The notes: generated by a model from the sequence alone, not told the origin. Counted from the stretch's first letter, positions 34,641-46,923 are shown. The stretch: 64,000 nt of DNA from Tulasnella sp. 424 (GCA_019633425.1 WSUB01000162.1:1-64000); one strand, 5' to 3'. Numbers and translations are program-made.

Positions 34641-37523
34641 TCATGTACCAAACTTGTGCTTGTAGAATGGTGGAGGCAAACCATCAATCATCATCAAATC
34701 CAGGGTAGGTCTTTCCACCACCACAATCTCGTTCCCACCTAGGGAAGCTACCCCCAACATGTGGCGGTAGCCAGTAAAAACGGTCAAAGCGTCCCTCTCC
34801 ATGTCCCACTCTTCTTTAGGAATCCATCCCGACCTCGGTTTTTTGTGCTTTCCTGCCATGGCCCTAGATCCATCCAATTTGATCTTGCAAATCCAATTCC
34901 AACCCCAGACCAGTAGTTGGTGTTTTGCAGAAGACGATGAAGCCTTGACAAATAGCAGACCCTCAAGCCCCGGTTTCAGACTCTTGAATTTTTCAGGGAG
35001 ATGGGCAGTCGCACTCTTAGTCCATCCAGGGAAGGTACGGGACTCTACGTCGAATATTTGAATAGAATTATTGACTTGGGCGAGAACGAGAATTTGAGGT
35101 GAGTCAGGGTGGAATTTCATGTCACGGATTGCGTGTTCAAAGGAAGGAAGGGTGCAATGATGCTATGGAGAAGCACGCCTCGTCAGATCCACCGAGCCGC
35201 GTATCGCGAATACTCGCCACACTTTACCTGAAGGCTGTCCAAGTTGAAGATGTTGCAACGTCCATATTCGTCTGCCGTTGCGAGCCACTGTCCGTCAGGA
35301 CTGACAGCCATAGCGGTCAACAAAGGGGCGTGACGTCTTGAGGCACCCTCATGGGGGGTTGACGAATATCCAGGCAAGTCTTTAACGACACGGCCGGCGC
35401 CAGCCGAAACGTGATCGGTAAACGTCCGTGAATGACGCACTTCGGTCGATGAGCTACGTGGAAGATCGAATATAACGACTGCAGAGGTTGGGGAGCAAGC
35501 CACGATGAGTCGCGTTGAGTCTGGCGTAAACAGCAGCTCTGAGGCTGCGGCAGAGGGAACAGTATTCGATACGCCACTCAGCGCGCCGATGAGCATGGTC
35601 GAGATGTTCTTTACACGAACTGGCCTAGATTCTCCCTAGTTTGTGATGTCAGCCACATTGGTAGAAACGACAAACATCCGTACAACAGCATCACCTACAA
35701 TGTCGTTGATATAAAACAGTTTGAGTTCCATTGCGTCTGATACCGCTAACCACTTGCCATCGTCAGAGATTGCGCAGGCGACGACGTGAGTAGAGACGCC
35801 CATCTCCATATCGATGACATGATCGAACTCTTGGGCTCCCTTGGCGCCCGCTCCACCCGAATGAAGTCTCCAGATGGAGACCCCAGTGAGCCGTCGGCAG
35901 ACCAGCAACCTGACCTCCTTCGCTACGCATAGTAACCCGTTTACTGGATACGGAATGCGTTCTTGAATGCTTTGTGAGAATGTACACGGTCGTGAGACTG
36001 CAAGATTTTGGTTGATTGCTAAAGGGTTGCGGATCTTCATGAGTGCGTTGCCTGTTCCTGTTCCGGCGGGTGTGCAAGGCGTGATAACGGGTACCATATC
36101 CTGACCTCCCGAGACGAGAAGCGAGGCCGTCCCAGGGTTCAAAGATAGACGATAGGAAGGAGGGAAAGGAGCGTAGGGAGGCCAAACAGCCAGAGCCCGA
36201 ACGTCGTGAGCGTGCAACCGTCGACTAGTAGTTTTGACCCAATCCGCTCGCTGTCCGTATTCGGTTCGGGTGTGGACAAGAGCGCACTCAGTAACATTTT
36301 GATCGATACCCGAAGTGAGGACTGTGGTGCCATCCTAAAGGTCCGGTAATCATGAGCCAATGCACCAAAAAGAGTTTGTCAAAACGAGACATACGGAGCC
36401 AACGGCCAAACATAGGACATCCGCCTCATGTGTCTTAATACTGTTCAACTGAGTAGATGTCCGGGTATCCCAAAACTTGACGAGGCCCATCGAGTCTCCA
36501 GATACAACAGTGCCGTCACTGCAAGCGAAAAAGCAAGTCAGCCTGTGTCGTGAAAGAATGAACCGAGGCTACTAACGCCAATACTCCAATAGCCCATACG
36601 AGAGTTCGGGTACTACGTAGTCGATCTGTTTTTAAATTCGCAACTACTGTTCCCGATTTTATGCTCCACCGCTTGATGGCGGCGTCTGAACCGCCTGTGA
36701 CAATCCACTGGTCGGTCCATTCGGCTTCATCGATATCTTCTTCGTCTGAGGACTCGGCGGCAGAGCCATTGCGATCTTTCGGTCCTTCATGGCGAGATGG
36801 ACGAGGGGAAGGTGGACCCCAAGCCACACTAAGGACCTTCCCTTTTGAAGGTCCCATTGTGCGGAAGATCTCGATGTTGTCGTCCGCAAGAGATAAGATG
36901 CGTAATGTACCGTCATCACAGCCGCATGCGATTAAAGTGGAGGAGGAATTCACGACGATTGACCAAATCGAACCTCCATGTACTGGGTAAGTTCGCTGTC
37001 AACCATAGGTGAGATACTGCCTTTCATAGGTCAAGCGTGCTTTTACCTTAATTGTGGCTGTCGATAAGTCCCATTCGACAAGGTCTGTACCGCCTCCGCT
37101 GCTGAAGAGCCGAAGGTCCGAAAGCACCGGAGGGTTTTGTAGCGAATGTCGTTTAGGATGTCGTAGCGCGAACGCAAGCGATTCGACCTTGGATCGCAGT
37201 GGCCCTGTTAATGTCTTGCTTTCGTAATTAGCGTGATATATTCATGAAGACGCGACGATATTCATGTGAATGCCCACCATTTTCAACGTCCAAGCCTGAG
37301 GCGCAAGTTCGTCCCTAGGGCCGCCTGTCCATTCCAATAATTCTACATTCCCGTTTGCTCGACCGATTGCCAGGGTACCGAACCATTTAGGGGGAAGGTT
37401 TTGGTCTTTCCCCTTTCCCTTTAGTGGTCGGAGGGACGGCGGAGGAAGAGGAGGGAAAGCCATACAGGTAATACCTGTTGGTGACCAATCCACAAAGCGG
37501 GATCTGTGGACTTGAAGCTCCAT
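34641..37523 (-). CDS. UTP4: U3 snoRNP / small-subunit processome WD40 protein UTP4 (cirhin)
   Basis: Multi-exon gene, start ATG 37523, stop 34641-34643. The N terminus (LQVHRSRFVDWSPTGITCMAF) and the following LAIGRANGNVELLEW are the conserved opening of UTP4/cirhin. WD-repeat blades follow, including IACGCDDGTLRILSL, GKVLSVAWG and WIVTGGSDAAIKRWSI, then several more blades and a C terminus LPPPFYKHKFGT matching the family's LPPPxYxxxFGT ending. UTP4 is part of the UTP-A (t-UTP) complex, which binds the 5' ETS of pre-rRNA in the nucleolus. Internal exon borders were not all resolved. Divergent from the kinesin gene. Confidence 0.9.
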
Positions 37524-37935
37524 GTTGACGCGGTCAACCCCCTTGCGTTGAACAAATGGTTATGAGCAACGAATAAACGTTTGAGGTTTTGGCTAGCTTC
37601 CGAGGGTGGGGGTGCAATGAAAAATATTAAAGGAGGCTTGGCATTATTTACCACTAATTCTTTCCACGCCTCCAGCCGATCGTGTCAAGGATTGAACTAA
37701 CGAAACAACTGTTCTGGGCTACAACGGGAAAAGTAACTAGATCTAAAACCAGATATATAGATGAGAATAGCAATCTATATCATTAAGTAGTCGCATCGTC
37801 GCGCATTTTGTCCGGCCATTGTTCTCTTGCTTGTTGAAACCACGTGACATTAGCATGGTTTGGTTGGGATTGCAACTTTGAATGTTGAAGGACTCTCAGC
37901 TCTTTCCACCACCTCACATCAACGCCATTCAGCAA
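37524..37935. promoter_or_regulatory. Divergent promoter, UTP4 / kinesin
   Basis: 412 bp between two divergent ATGs, with AT-rich TATATAGAT and ATCTATATCATT words near 37752-37785. It must contain both promoters; no specific site is named. Confidence 0.45.
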
Positions 37936-40900
37936 ATGTCGAGTCGATCAAAGCAAACAGCCCAACCTGCTCCTGTCCCAACGCGTTCATCATCCAGACT
38001 CAAGCTTCCAGGCTCGCGTGGTTCATCCACCGCTGAACCCGCCGCGCCTGCGGCCCGAACTCGTAGCACGCGCAACGGGTCCGCTTCGGGTTCCCTGGAC
38101 ATGCCTCCTCCAGCTCCAAAAACCTCTAGACTCATCAAGTCAGTAACAACGAGCGCATCGAGACGTGTATTGGCGTCGAGAAACGACCCTGTCCAACCTG
38201 CTGCAACCGCGGCCGATGTCGATTCACCGACCACACCTGTTTCGATTGACGAGGGAAAAGGGAAACTGTCTTTGAGTGCTGAAAGAGAGCCAATCAAAGT
38301 GAGTTCTCCTGACAATTGCAACTCATGCCGTGTTCTGATTGGTATTGTCCATCCCAGGCATTCCTTCGTATTCGACCCTCACCCTCAGAGACGTCCGCGC
38401 ATTCGCCTCACTTGACCGTCCTTACCGACAATGCTGTCCTCATGACCGACCCTTCCTCTTCCCAAAATCAGTCCACTCTTCGTCGCTTAACAAATAGCTC
38501 CCCTCCATCCTCGTCTGTTTATACGTTCACTCACATCTTCCCTCCCGAGACCACCCAATCAAACGTCTTCAAAGAAGTCGCTCTTCCCCTAGTCAAGGAC
38601 CTTCTTAACGGAGAGAACGGTCTTCTCTTTGCGTATGGAGTGACAAATAGCGGTAAGACGTACACAGTTCAAGGAGGGAAGGGGCCCGGGGAGGCTGGCC
38701 TACTGCCGAGAACGGTCGATGCTGTATTCAACAACATACAAGGGAAACTCAGCGATGCACCGGTACGCCCACAAACCACATTGCTGGTCTTTGTCAGAAT
38801 ACTGATCTTCCTCCGGCAGCTAAGACCTGTTCGCCTCTCCAGTGTCGAGTTCGACCCAAATGCGACCACTCTCAACCATACGTCTTTCGAACTTCCGACC
38901 AGTGATGAAGTACTAGCCGAGCTGTTGCCCGACTCTACGGTTACGGCCTCTGCCAACGCCGATGACACCAGTGCGTCAAGGCCTTCGGGCTCCGGGAGCG
39001 AGAAGCTTACCATGTTTTTATAGGACTTGAGGTTGACGAACAATACGAATATGCCGTTTGGGTTTCGTTCATCGAAATATATAACGAGAAAATATACGAC
39101 CTTCTCGGTACCAATGAGGAAGATGACCAACAGGAAGGCGGTGGGACGACACGACCCAAGTTCACTCAGCGAATGGCTTCATCCTCCAGCCACGGAACCA
39201 TTTCCAAATCCAAGGCATTTACCAGTCTTCTCGGGAACCGAATTTCCAATATGGTTTCATCTTTTTCCCTCACCCACCAACTCACGTCTGCTCTGACATC
39301 CTCATCGTCTTCCACCCCGGTAATCACTCGCAAGGCACTCTCCTTACGGACGGACTCGAGCTCCTTGCGTAACGGAAAATACGTTGCCGGTCTGAAGGAA
39401 ATCAGAGTACGGAGTGCAGAAGAAGCGAAGAAGGTCATTCAGATGGGACAAATCAACCGCCGGGTGTTCGGGACGCTGGCGAACAAGCAGAGCAGTCGGA
39501 GCCACGCAGTTTTCTCGATCAGGGTGATCAGAGTAAAGAAGGGTGCCGATGTACAAAAGGTACGTTTCGAGTTTAGTCAGCTTTCCCGTCTCTAATATGG
39601 AGCTATCGAAAGGACCCATCTGCGGTTCACACATCACGGCTGTCCTTCGTCGACCTCGCAGGCTCTGAAAGACACAAGAACACCCAAACCGCTGGCGACC
39701 GTTTGAAAGAGGCGGGAAATATCAACAAAAGCTTAATGGTCCTTGGCCAATGTCTCGAGGTAATGAGAAACAACCAAAAACGGATTGCTCGAGCAAGTAG
39801 TTATGGGGAAAATTTAGCGCCCCGGCCGGACAATAAGGCGACCATTGTGCCGTTCTGGTACTCGAAGCTGACGGAACTCTTCCAAGACTACTTTGAGGGC
39901 GACGGCAAAGCGGTGAGTGAAGTCTGAATAACTTATTACTGCCCGTTATTCAAGGACGCTTCCATCCAGGTCATGGTTGTCAACGTCAACCCATATGATA
40001 CCGGGTTTGATGAAAACTCCCATGTCATGAAATTCGCGGCTTTGGCTCGGGATGTCACCACCAATGTCCCGCAAAGCAAGGCTCCAACCGGTGTGATCAT
40101 TGCGCCGACGACCGTTCCAAAGGCACCAGCGAAGATTCCTCCTGCTCGAAGAACTGTTTCGATTGTGGTGGCCCCAAAGGATGGTCCAAGTAAGGAAACT
40201 CTATGGGAGGTTGCCGAAGGTCCGTGGTCGTTCGCTTAGTGGGCATATTGGATCCTTATATAATTCCACTTCGTCTAGAGGAGGAAGACGAGCCTGAGGA
40301 ACCCCGAGATGACCTTGTGGACCAGTTGTTCGACATCATTGAGGATATGAAATCCAAGGTGAGATGGTCAACATATTTTATTTCTTCTGGCTAACATGGG
40401 ATACCGAATCGTTGCCCAGCTCTATGACGCGGAGCTTCGATTTGCTATGGCGGAAGTCGAGATCCGAGAGGAGGTGACGCGGGAGTTCGAAGAGCGCATC
40501 CAAGTGATGGAGGCTAACTTTGCCAAACGCCGTGCGGAGGACGTAAGTGATGAAGCTATATCGAGAAGAGCATCCACTGACCGCCATATCTCATTTCATA
40601 GGAGGAAGAGAACGAGGCGAAGATGGATCGGAAGATTGATCTACTCTACAAAGCTGGCCTCCTCGGCGGGCAACGGGTAGGGGCAGAAGGGGCTGATTAT
40701 GAGGAAGAGGATGACGTCGACGCCAGCTTGGTTCGTGTTCAAGACAGCGCTACATGTGGAAGTTTGTCTGACAAATCTTATTTGATCCTTACTGAACAGA
40801 TTGTTGATGAAGAGGAAGATGCCGACAATGAAACTGACAGAGAGATCTCCCCAAGCCCTGCGGAAGTGAAACGCCAACCAACCACGTCCGAACGAGCCTC

Positions 40901-41601
40901 AGACGCAAGCATGAACTCGGACCTCCTCACCGAAGGCTCTACCGCTGCCTCCAAGTCGGACTCGGAGGCCAATGATTCATCTTACCTGGAGGATGGTGTG
41001 GACGAGTCGGCATCCGATGACACCGCTACAGACGATGAATGGACGTCTAAAAGGGCGGGAAAGCAGGTCATTCACTCCGACCCGGAATCGGAAGGCGAGA
41101 ACAAGAACTCTGTCGCCAGTGCGTCGAAGGGCTCGACACAAGGACTGAGTGAAAAGACCAAGGGCAAAGCAACCGAAAGGGAATCGGATGTCCTCAAAGC
41201 CGCAAGGAACGCAAGGTCCAGCGGAGGGAAGAAAACACCTCGGGTTGTCCCACTGCCACGATACGACGTCTCGGTTGTTTATACACCCGTAGTCAAATCA
41301 AAAAGCAGGGATTCGGAAGAGGTGGCCGATGAACATGATGATGATGAGCCTCAAAATGGTCGTGGAACGAATGAATCCGGTGATGAGGGCAGCCCAGATG
41401 CCCCAGTTATCAAGAAGAAAAGGTTCGAGACTCACTAGTCGTTATACCTTCTCTCCATATTAATATTCTACCCTTCCCTTCGATAGACTTCTCGGAGCAA
41501 GGGCGCTAGTCACTGAGGATCAGATCCTCGAAGTTGCAAAGAAAGTGGAGTCGGGCAGTAGTTCTAAGCAAATTGCGGGCCCACGCAGGATGTTTTCTTG
41601 A
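37936..41601 (+). CDS. Kinesin-6 (KIF20/KIF23-like) motor protein
   Basis: After a Ser/Pro/Arg-rich leader of about 115 aa the motor domain begins with AFLRIRPS. The P-loop is GVTNSGKTYTVQG, the form typical of kinesin-6. Further motifs are FIEIYNEKIYDLL, SSRSHAVFSI (switch I), VDLAGSER (switch II) and EAGNINKSLMVLGQCL. A large insertion within the motor, as in KIF20/23, separates the P-loop from switch I. The neck and coiled coil (LYDAELRFAMAEVEIREEV) lead to a long acidic, disordered tail. A last intron removes the apparent stop near 41438, and the final exon ends at 41601 (GPRRMFS). Family role: spindle midzone and cytokinesis. Internal exon borders only partly resolved. Confidence 0.9.
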
Positions 41602-41806
41602 GTGGTTGGTTTGAACTGGATTCCTCATTCTGTTTGGACACTGGATCTCAACTACATATACCGGGGCAACCCCTACGTGCAATTCTGGATATACGAATAC
41701 AACGTTTCTAATGATATGGCGGTCCTGAAGTGGACAGACTTGGGAGTCGGCAATTAATGAAGCTCCACGAGGCATGTATGTACCCTTGAGCTCGCAACAC
41801 CGGCTT

Positions 41807-43519
41807 TCACCGTCGCGTGTCGGCCGTCTCCAAGCGTTTCCTCATGGTCCGTGACGAGAGACCGACTAGTTTTACCAAGGTCTCCACGGCTCCCCAGTCT
41901 TCTCGGCGCTTTTGTTCGTTTGTCGGATCGTCTTGAACCCTCCACTTGCATGGCAGGCTTGACAGAACCTCAACCCGCGGACAGATTGCACCGACGCAAT
42001 GTCCGACGACATACGGGTTTTCTCCCGGCACCCAAGACGTTCCGGTGTTTATGATCGTGAGCTGCTGGAGCTGGTGGGGCGGCAGGAGATCGCCGTTGTA
42101 GTCAGGTATAGATCGCTGGTCAAGGAACAAGGCGAGAGACCGGAGATTGGGGAGGTGTTGAGCGAATGCTGGCAGGAGCGACAAGGGCGTGCTGGTGGGC
42201 TGTTCTGTCAGAACGTAGCCCCGCGGATCGGGGCATAGCGATAACTGCTGGAGCTCCGGCCAGTGTTTACCCATCTCCTCTACATCTCCTTTATGAATGC
42301 TCATGGGGTAGTCATGATGCACAACGAGCGTTCTAAGCCGAAGGCGGAAAATGGGCTGTATGGACTCGAAGAGGATAGGTTCCGTCTTGGTAGTTCGATC
42401 TGTGAACAAGTTCAAACAGAGTTTGAATACGTGGGGACAGGATGATCCAATAGATTGAAGGGATATTCGAAGATCTTTGTTGTTTGAGAGGCGCCTTTCA
42501 TTGATGATGAGGATTTTTAATCTTCCAAACAGGGTTGGACCACCTAAACCACTCGCTCCGACAGGCAGCGGTAAGTCAATGTGAAGACTCTGGAGGGAGG
42601 GGAAACCGCTGTCCTCTATGGGAAATGCATCTTTAGGCGAGTTGGAATGTGGGATCGTGGGATCGGCGTCAAGGGATATGGACTCCAAGGAGCCAAGTCG
42701 AGACAGGTTTTGCACCATTGCGCTCCTGAGGTAAAACTGGGGGAGTGTAATCCTTCTCAGATTTGCTGAGGTGGTCAACCAAGTGCGCAAGCGGTCTCCG
42801 ATGTTCTCCTCCTTGATGTGAGTGGTTCTGAAGACCAGCTCGGTCAAGCGTGGGGTGCGATATACGAGCAGTTTGAGTAACTGCTCGGCGCCATTAGCAG
42901 TAACTCCTCCTTGAAGATGAATTGTCAATTTCTTGAGATAAGAAGGTATAAACGCCAGAGCCGACAACGTCGCGCAGTCCTTCTCGATACTGCAGTGGAG
43001 CTCTCGAAGATTTGGAAGGATATCTGAGCCAAAGGGGTGATGAAAGATGATAGATGAAAATAATTCTGGGTGTAGACACCACCCTTTGTCCGTCGTCGAG
43101 CAGCGGAGACTGCGAATCTTCACGGAGTAAAAGCGCCATCGTGGCCAATCGGCATTGCAGAGATGTCCCTGCAGGGTCTACCAATCAGACGTAAGCTGCT
43201 GGAGAATACGGTGATCTCAACGGGAATTAAATACTTTGTAATAATGGCCTTGAACGTCATTAGTTGCCAACGGACCCAGGAGGAGGTGCAATAGTGGCAT
43301 CGGACTGTCCAGCTTTTCCCAGAGAGAGTCGAGAGCAATTTGACACCAGTACTTGCAAACGCGGGCTGCAGAAGCTCGGGTGGCGCGATCCGCAAGACCT
43401 AGTATGCGTTCGAGGATTTCCGAAATATCCCATCCTACCAGCCACGACGATCAATCGAGATAACAGTGAAGCACGGACAAATCACCTGGCATACCCGGCA
43501 TAAGCCCTTCCTTAGGCAT
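41807..43519 (-). CDS. F-box protein with LRR-like C-terminal region
   Basis: Exons (transcript order) 43519-43486, 43434-43235 and 43177-41807 give 534 aa. Residues 13-50 form an F-box: ISEILERILGLADRATRASA, then RVCKYWCQIALDSLWEKLD. The DWPRWRFYSVKIRSL block that follows is typical of Agaricomycete F-box proteins. The remainder shows irregular leucine-rich motifs (LRELHCSI, LKKLTIHL, LTELVF, LRSLALFLDQ). By family, the F-box binds Skp1 in an SCF ubiquitin ligase and the LRR region recruits the target. The first coding exon is only 34 nt and lies in the segment later duplicated with the downstream array. Faces the kinesin gene tail to tail, 205 bp away. Confidence 0.83.
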
Positions 43520-43756
43520 TCCATTGTGTTTGTTTGACTCCATTGCACTCGCGTGTTTTCTTTAGAATGGAGCGTTAACGGTCAGCGTGCCTTCGATCGA
43601 GTCGATGTGGGAGACAAAATTGTGGGGAACACGACGACGGAGATAAACACATTGAACCGCCGTCCAGGGCGGACTCTTCGTCAACTCCCCTTCCCCTACA
43701 GCATCCTCGAAGGATCGAACTAGGCACTACACAAAATAACAGCTGTGGCCAAGGAA
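43520..43756. promoter_or_regulatory. Short bidirectional promoter, F-box gene / tandem unit 1
   Basis: Only 237 bp separate the divergent ATGs at 43519 (minus) and 43757 (plus). Related sequence lies upstream of units 2 (about 44760-44983) and 3 (about 46000-46251): shared blocks are TTGACTCCATT, TTCTTTAGAA, GGAGATAAACACA and CCTACAGCATCCTCGAAG. The blocks kept in all copies are candidates for the core promoter of the tandem genes. Confidence 0.6.
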
Positions 43757-44442
43757 ATGCATTATAGTCTTCCTACTGGTTCTCTCGGCAGGTAAATGAT
43801 CGCATACCCTACCCTTCTTTCTTCTTGGCTAACACAACGCCGCCTACGCGCGTTGAGTTGTCGCTAGGCGGCCACTGAAATCGGTTATCTACACCCAGGA
43901 GGAGCTCGCAGTCATCGCTACTCTCAAAGAAAATATTAAGTCGGTTCTTTCTTGCAACCAAGACATAGCCGAGCTGCGCCAAGGAGGAACGTTCCTACTG
44001 GCTGCTCTCGACACAGGAGACCCGGAAGCTTTAAAAGAGGCGCAACAGCTCTTGGAGGATTTCAGCGACAGGTGTCTTGCACAATGCAGTGCAACGCAGG
44101 ATCGTCAGCTCGTCCCTCTCGCCCTGGAGAAGCCCTTAGAAGGAGGAGTGTACGATATTAAAAAACCAAGGCAATTGCTTCAAATCGCGGCAAATTTGAT
44201 GAAGGGTTGGTAATAAGTCTTTGCTCCTTCGATGACACAATTTCAACCTCTCAACTCCGTTTTTAACTCCAGGTATAAGGTCCCTGTACACGGCTGGCGT
44301 GCTCCACAGGCATATTACGCCTCAAGCGGCCGCCTGGAGATACAACGACAACCACGAATTTGAAGTATTTCTTATAGATCACGACTACGAGATGTATCGG
44401 GAGAGGAACCCACGGAGACCTGACGATGCGGACAAGTTGTAA
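43757..44442 (+). CDS. Tandem unit 1: truncated FunK1-like pseudokinase, 180 aa
   Basis: Exons 43757-43791, 43868-44205 and 44273-44442. Residues 17 to about 95 are helical and unrecognised (EELAVIATLKENIKSVL; GGTFLLAALDTGDPEAL). Then RQLVPLALEKPL, a helix LLQIAANLMKGIRSLYTAGV, LHRHITPQAAAW and VFLIDHDYEM follow the order of the hinge, helix E, HRD loop and DFG region of fungal FunK1 kinases (there LHRDIS..N and LIDxDLA). The HRD Asp is His and the loop Asn is Ala, while the DFG Asp is kept. The N-lobe and the rest of the C-lobe are missing. Catalysis is unlikely. Donor GTTGGT of intron 2 was chosen because it keeps all three paralogs in one frame. Confidence 0.72.
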
Positions 44443-44983
44443 AAGATGGATACTTGGTTCGCTCCCTCCACTAGGTCTACCCAAGTATACTATAGCGGCG
44501 GCTGGTCAAAGTCTGTACCTGGTCCAAGATAGTGTCCAATATACTACCGCTAGGTCTCGTCCTATAGTATGCATCGATTCAATCCCAAATTCGGTGAGTC
44601 CTGCCACACCAACGACGGCAACCCGACAAACACTCCAGAGATTAGAAACCCAAAGGCACCCTTCAGAACTACTACTTTCACAGAGGGACACAGGAGGTGA
44701 TGGTAATTCGATTACTTCATTAGAGTAGGGGTGCAGATCAACGACCCGAAAAATGCCTTTCCTTTGGCATTCCATTGAGCTTGCTTGACTCCATTCCGCT
44801 GGTGCATTCTTTAGAAGGGTCCAGCCTTCGATTGAGTGGTTGGTGACATAACCGCGTGGAACACGGCGACGGAGATAAACACAACCACCTTCCAGGGCGG
44901 ACTCTTCGTCACTCCCCTACCCCTACAGCATCCTCGAAGAATCGAGCTAGGCATTACACGAATTAAAAATCCTGACCAAGGAA
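44443..44983. repeat. Unit 1 downstream / unit 2 upstream duplicated spacer
   Basis: The first part (to about 44700) closely matches 45674-45925 and, more weakly, 46924-47150; the second part matches the promoter at 43520-43756. Near 44750-44775 the minus strand still reads an MPKE start like the F-box gene's first exon, then diverges. No independent gene is supported. Confidence 0.6.
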
Positions 44984-45673
44984 ATGCATTCTAGTCCTTC
45001 TACTGGTTCCCTCGACAGGTAAATGATCGCATACCTTATCCCTACTTTCTTCTTCTTGGCTAACACAACGCCACCTACGCGCGTAGGGTTGTCACTAGGC
45101 GGCCATTGAAATCGGTTACCTACACCCAGGATGAGCTCGCAGTCATCGCTAAGCTCAAAGAAAATATCAAGTCGGCTCTTTCTCGCAACCCAGACATCGC
45201 TGAGTTGCGCCAAGGAGGAACGTTCCTACTCGCTGCGCTCGACACAGGAGACCCGGAAGCCTTAGACGAGGCGCAACAGTTCTTGGAGGGTTTCCGCGAC
45301 CGATGTCTTGCACAATGCAGTGCAACGCAGGATCGTCAGCTCGTCCCTCTCGCCATGGAGAAGCCCTTAGAAGGGGGAGTGTACGATGTTCAAAACCTAA
45401 CGCAAATGCTTCAAATCACGACAGATTTGATAGAGGGTTGGTAATAAGTCTTTGCTCCTTCGATGACACAATATGAACTTCTCGATTCCGTTTTTAACTC
45501 CAGGTACAAGGTCCCTGTACACGGCTGGGGTGCTCCACAAGCATATTACACCTCAAGCGGCCGCCTGGAGGTACAACGACAACCACGAATTTGAAGTATT
45601 TCTTATAGATCACGATTACGAGATGTATCGGGAGAGGAACCCACGGAGACCTGACGATGCAGACAAGTTGTAA
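44984..45673 (+). CDS. Tandem unit 2: truncated FunK1-like pseudokinase, 180 aa
   Basis: Exons 44984-45018, 45099-45436 and 45504-45673; exon 2 and 3 lengths are identical to unit 1. It shares most residues with unit 1, and exon 3 is nearly identical in DNA, suggesting recent duplication or gene conversion. The kinase-like loop reads LHKHITPQAAAW (HRD changed to HKH) and the metal-binding position is LIDHDYEM. An alternative acceptor 12 bp upstream would insert four residues in frame. All three exons are open and splice sites are intact, so the gene looks expressed or expressible. Confidence 0.72.
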
Positions 45674-46251
45674 AAGATGGATACTTGGCTCGCTTCCTCC
45701 ACTGGGTCTACCCAAGTATACTATAGAGGCGGCTAGTCGAGGTGTATACCTAGTTCAAGATAGTGTCCAATATACTACCGCTAGGTCTCCGTCCTATATT
45801 ATGCATCGATTCAATCCCAAATTCGGTGAGTTCCGCCACACCAATGACGGCAACCCGACAAATGCCCCAGAGATTAGAAACCCAAAGGCACCCTTCAAAA
45901 GTTACTGTCATAGAGGGAGATAGGAAGGGATGGTGATTCGATTCCTTCATCGGTGTAGGGTGCAGATCAACGATTCGCTTCCACATCGGCTATTGGCCTG
46001 TAAGATTTCACCTGGCATACCCGAAGCAAGCACTTCCTTTGGAATTCTATTGAGCTTGCTTGACTCCATTCCGCTTGTGCGTTCTTTAGAAGCGTCCAGC
46101 CTTCGATTCAGTGGTGACATAACCGCGGGGAACACGATGGCGGAGATAAACACATTGAACCGCCGTCCAAGGCTTAGATTTCGGTCGCGATCGCTCCTTG
46201 GAGGATCGAACTCGGCATTACACAGACAAAATAACAATTGTGACCAAGGAG
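45674..46251. repeat. Unit 2 downstream / unit 3 upstream duplicated spacer
   Basis: Contains the copied 3' flank (with TATACTAC..CTAGGTCT and GATTCAATCCCAAATTC as in unit 1) and then the copied promoter. On the minus strand around 45996-46038 the words IPKEVLASGMPG followed by GTGAAAT reproduce the F-box gene's first exon (MPKEGLMPGMPG) and its donor, but the ATG has become ATT. Confidence 0.65.
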
Positions 46252-46923
46252 ATGCATACTAGTACTTCTACTGGTTCCTTCGACAGGTAAATGGCCGCAT
46301 ACCTTGTCTCTTCTTTGTTCTTAACGCCCCTTTCGTTGGGTCGTCACCAGGAGGCCACTGAAATCGGTTACCTACTCCAAGGAGCAGCTCGCAATCATCG
46401 CTAATCTCAAAGAAAATGTCAAGTCGGTTCTTTCTCGCAGCCCAGACAACGCCGAGCTGCAAGTAACAGGAACGTTCCTACAAGCTGCTCTCGAGTCAGG
46501 AGACCCAGAAGCTTTAACAGAGGCACGACAGTTTCTGGAGGGTGTCCGAGACCGATGTCTCGCACAAATCCATGGAAGTCGTCAGCTCGTCCCTCTCGTC
46601 CTGGAGAAGCCGTTAGGAGGAGGACTTGACGATATTAAAGAATCAAGTGAAGCTATTCAAATCGCAATCAATGTGATAGATGGTTGGTAATAAGTCCTTG
46701 CTCCTTCAATGACGCAATGCAGACCTGCTCGATTCCTTTTTCAACTCCAGGAATGAAGTCCATGGAGATGGCTGGCGTGCTCCATAGCCATTTTACACCT
46801 CAAGCGGCCGCTTGGAGACGCAAAGATAACGACGATTTGGAAGTATTTCTTATAAATCACGATTACGAAATGTTTCGGGAGAGGAATCCACGGAGACCTG
46901 ATGATGAGGAGAACCAGCAATGA
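46252..46923 (+). CDS. Tandem unit 3: diverged FunK1-like pseudokinase, 179 aa
   Basis: Exons 46252-46286, 46351-46682 and 46751-46923, all open. It is the most diverged copy: exon 2 is six bases shorter, the loop reads LHSHFTPQAAAW, and the DFG-type Asp is now Asn (LINHDYEM), so no catalytic Asp remains. Conserved flanks (QAAAWR and MFRERNPRRPDD) and the retained reading frame despite many substitutions point to selection for a non-catalytic role. Donor and acceptor positions are the same as in units 1 and 2. Confidence 0.7.

Noticed and set aside
44506..44775. Minus-strand ORF in the unit 1-2 spacer as an F-box paralog
   Set aside because: Only the first four residues match the F-box gene's start; no F-box follows, so it is a fossil.
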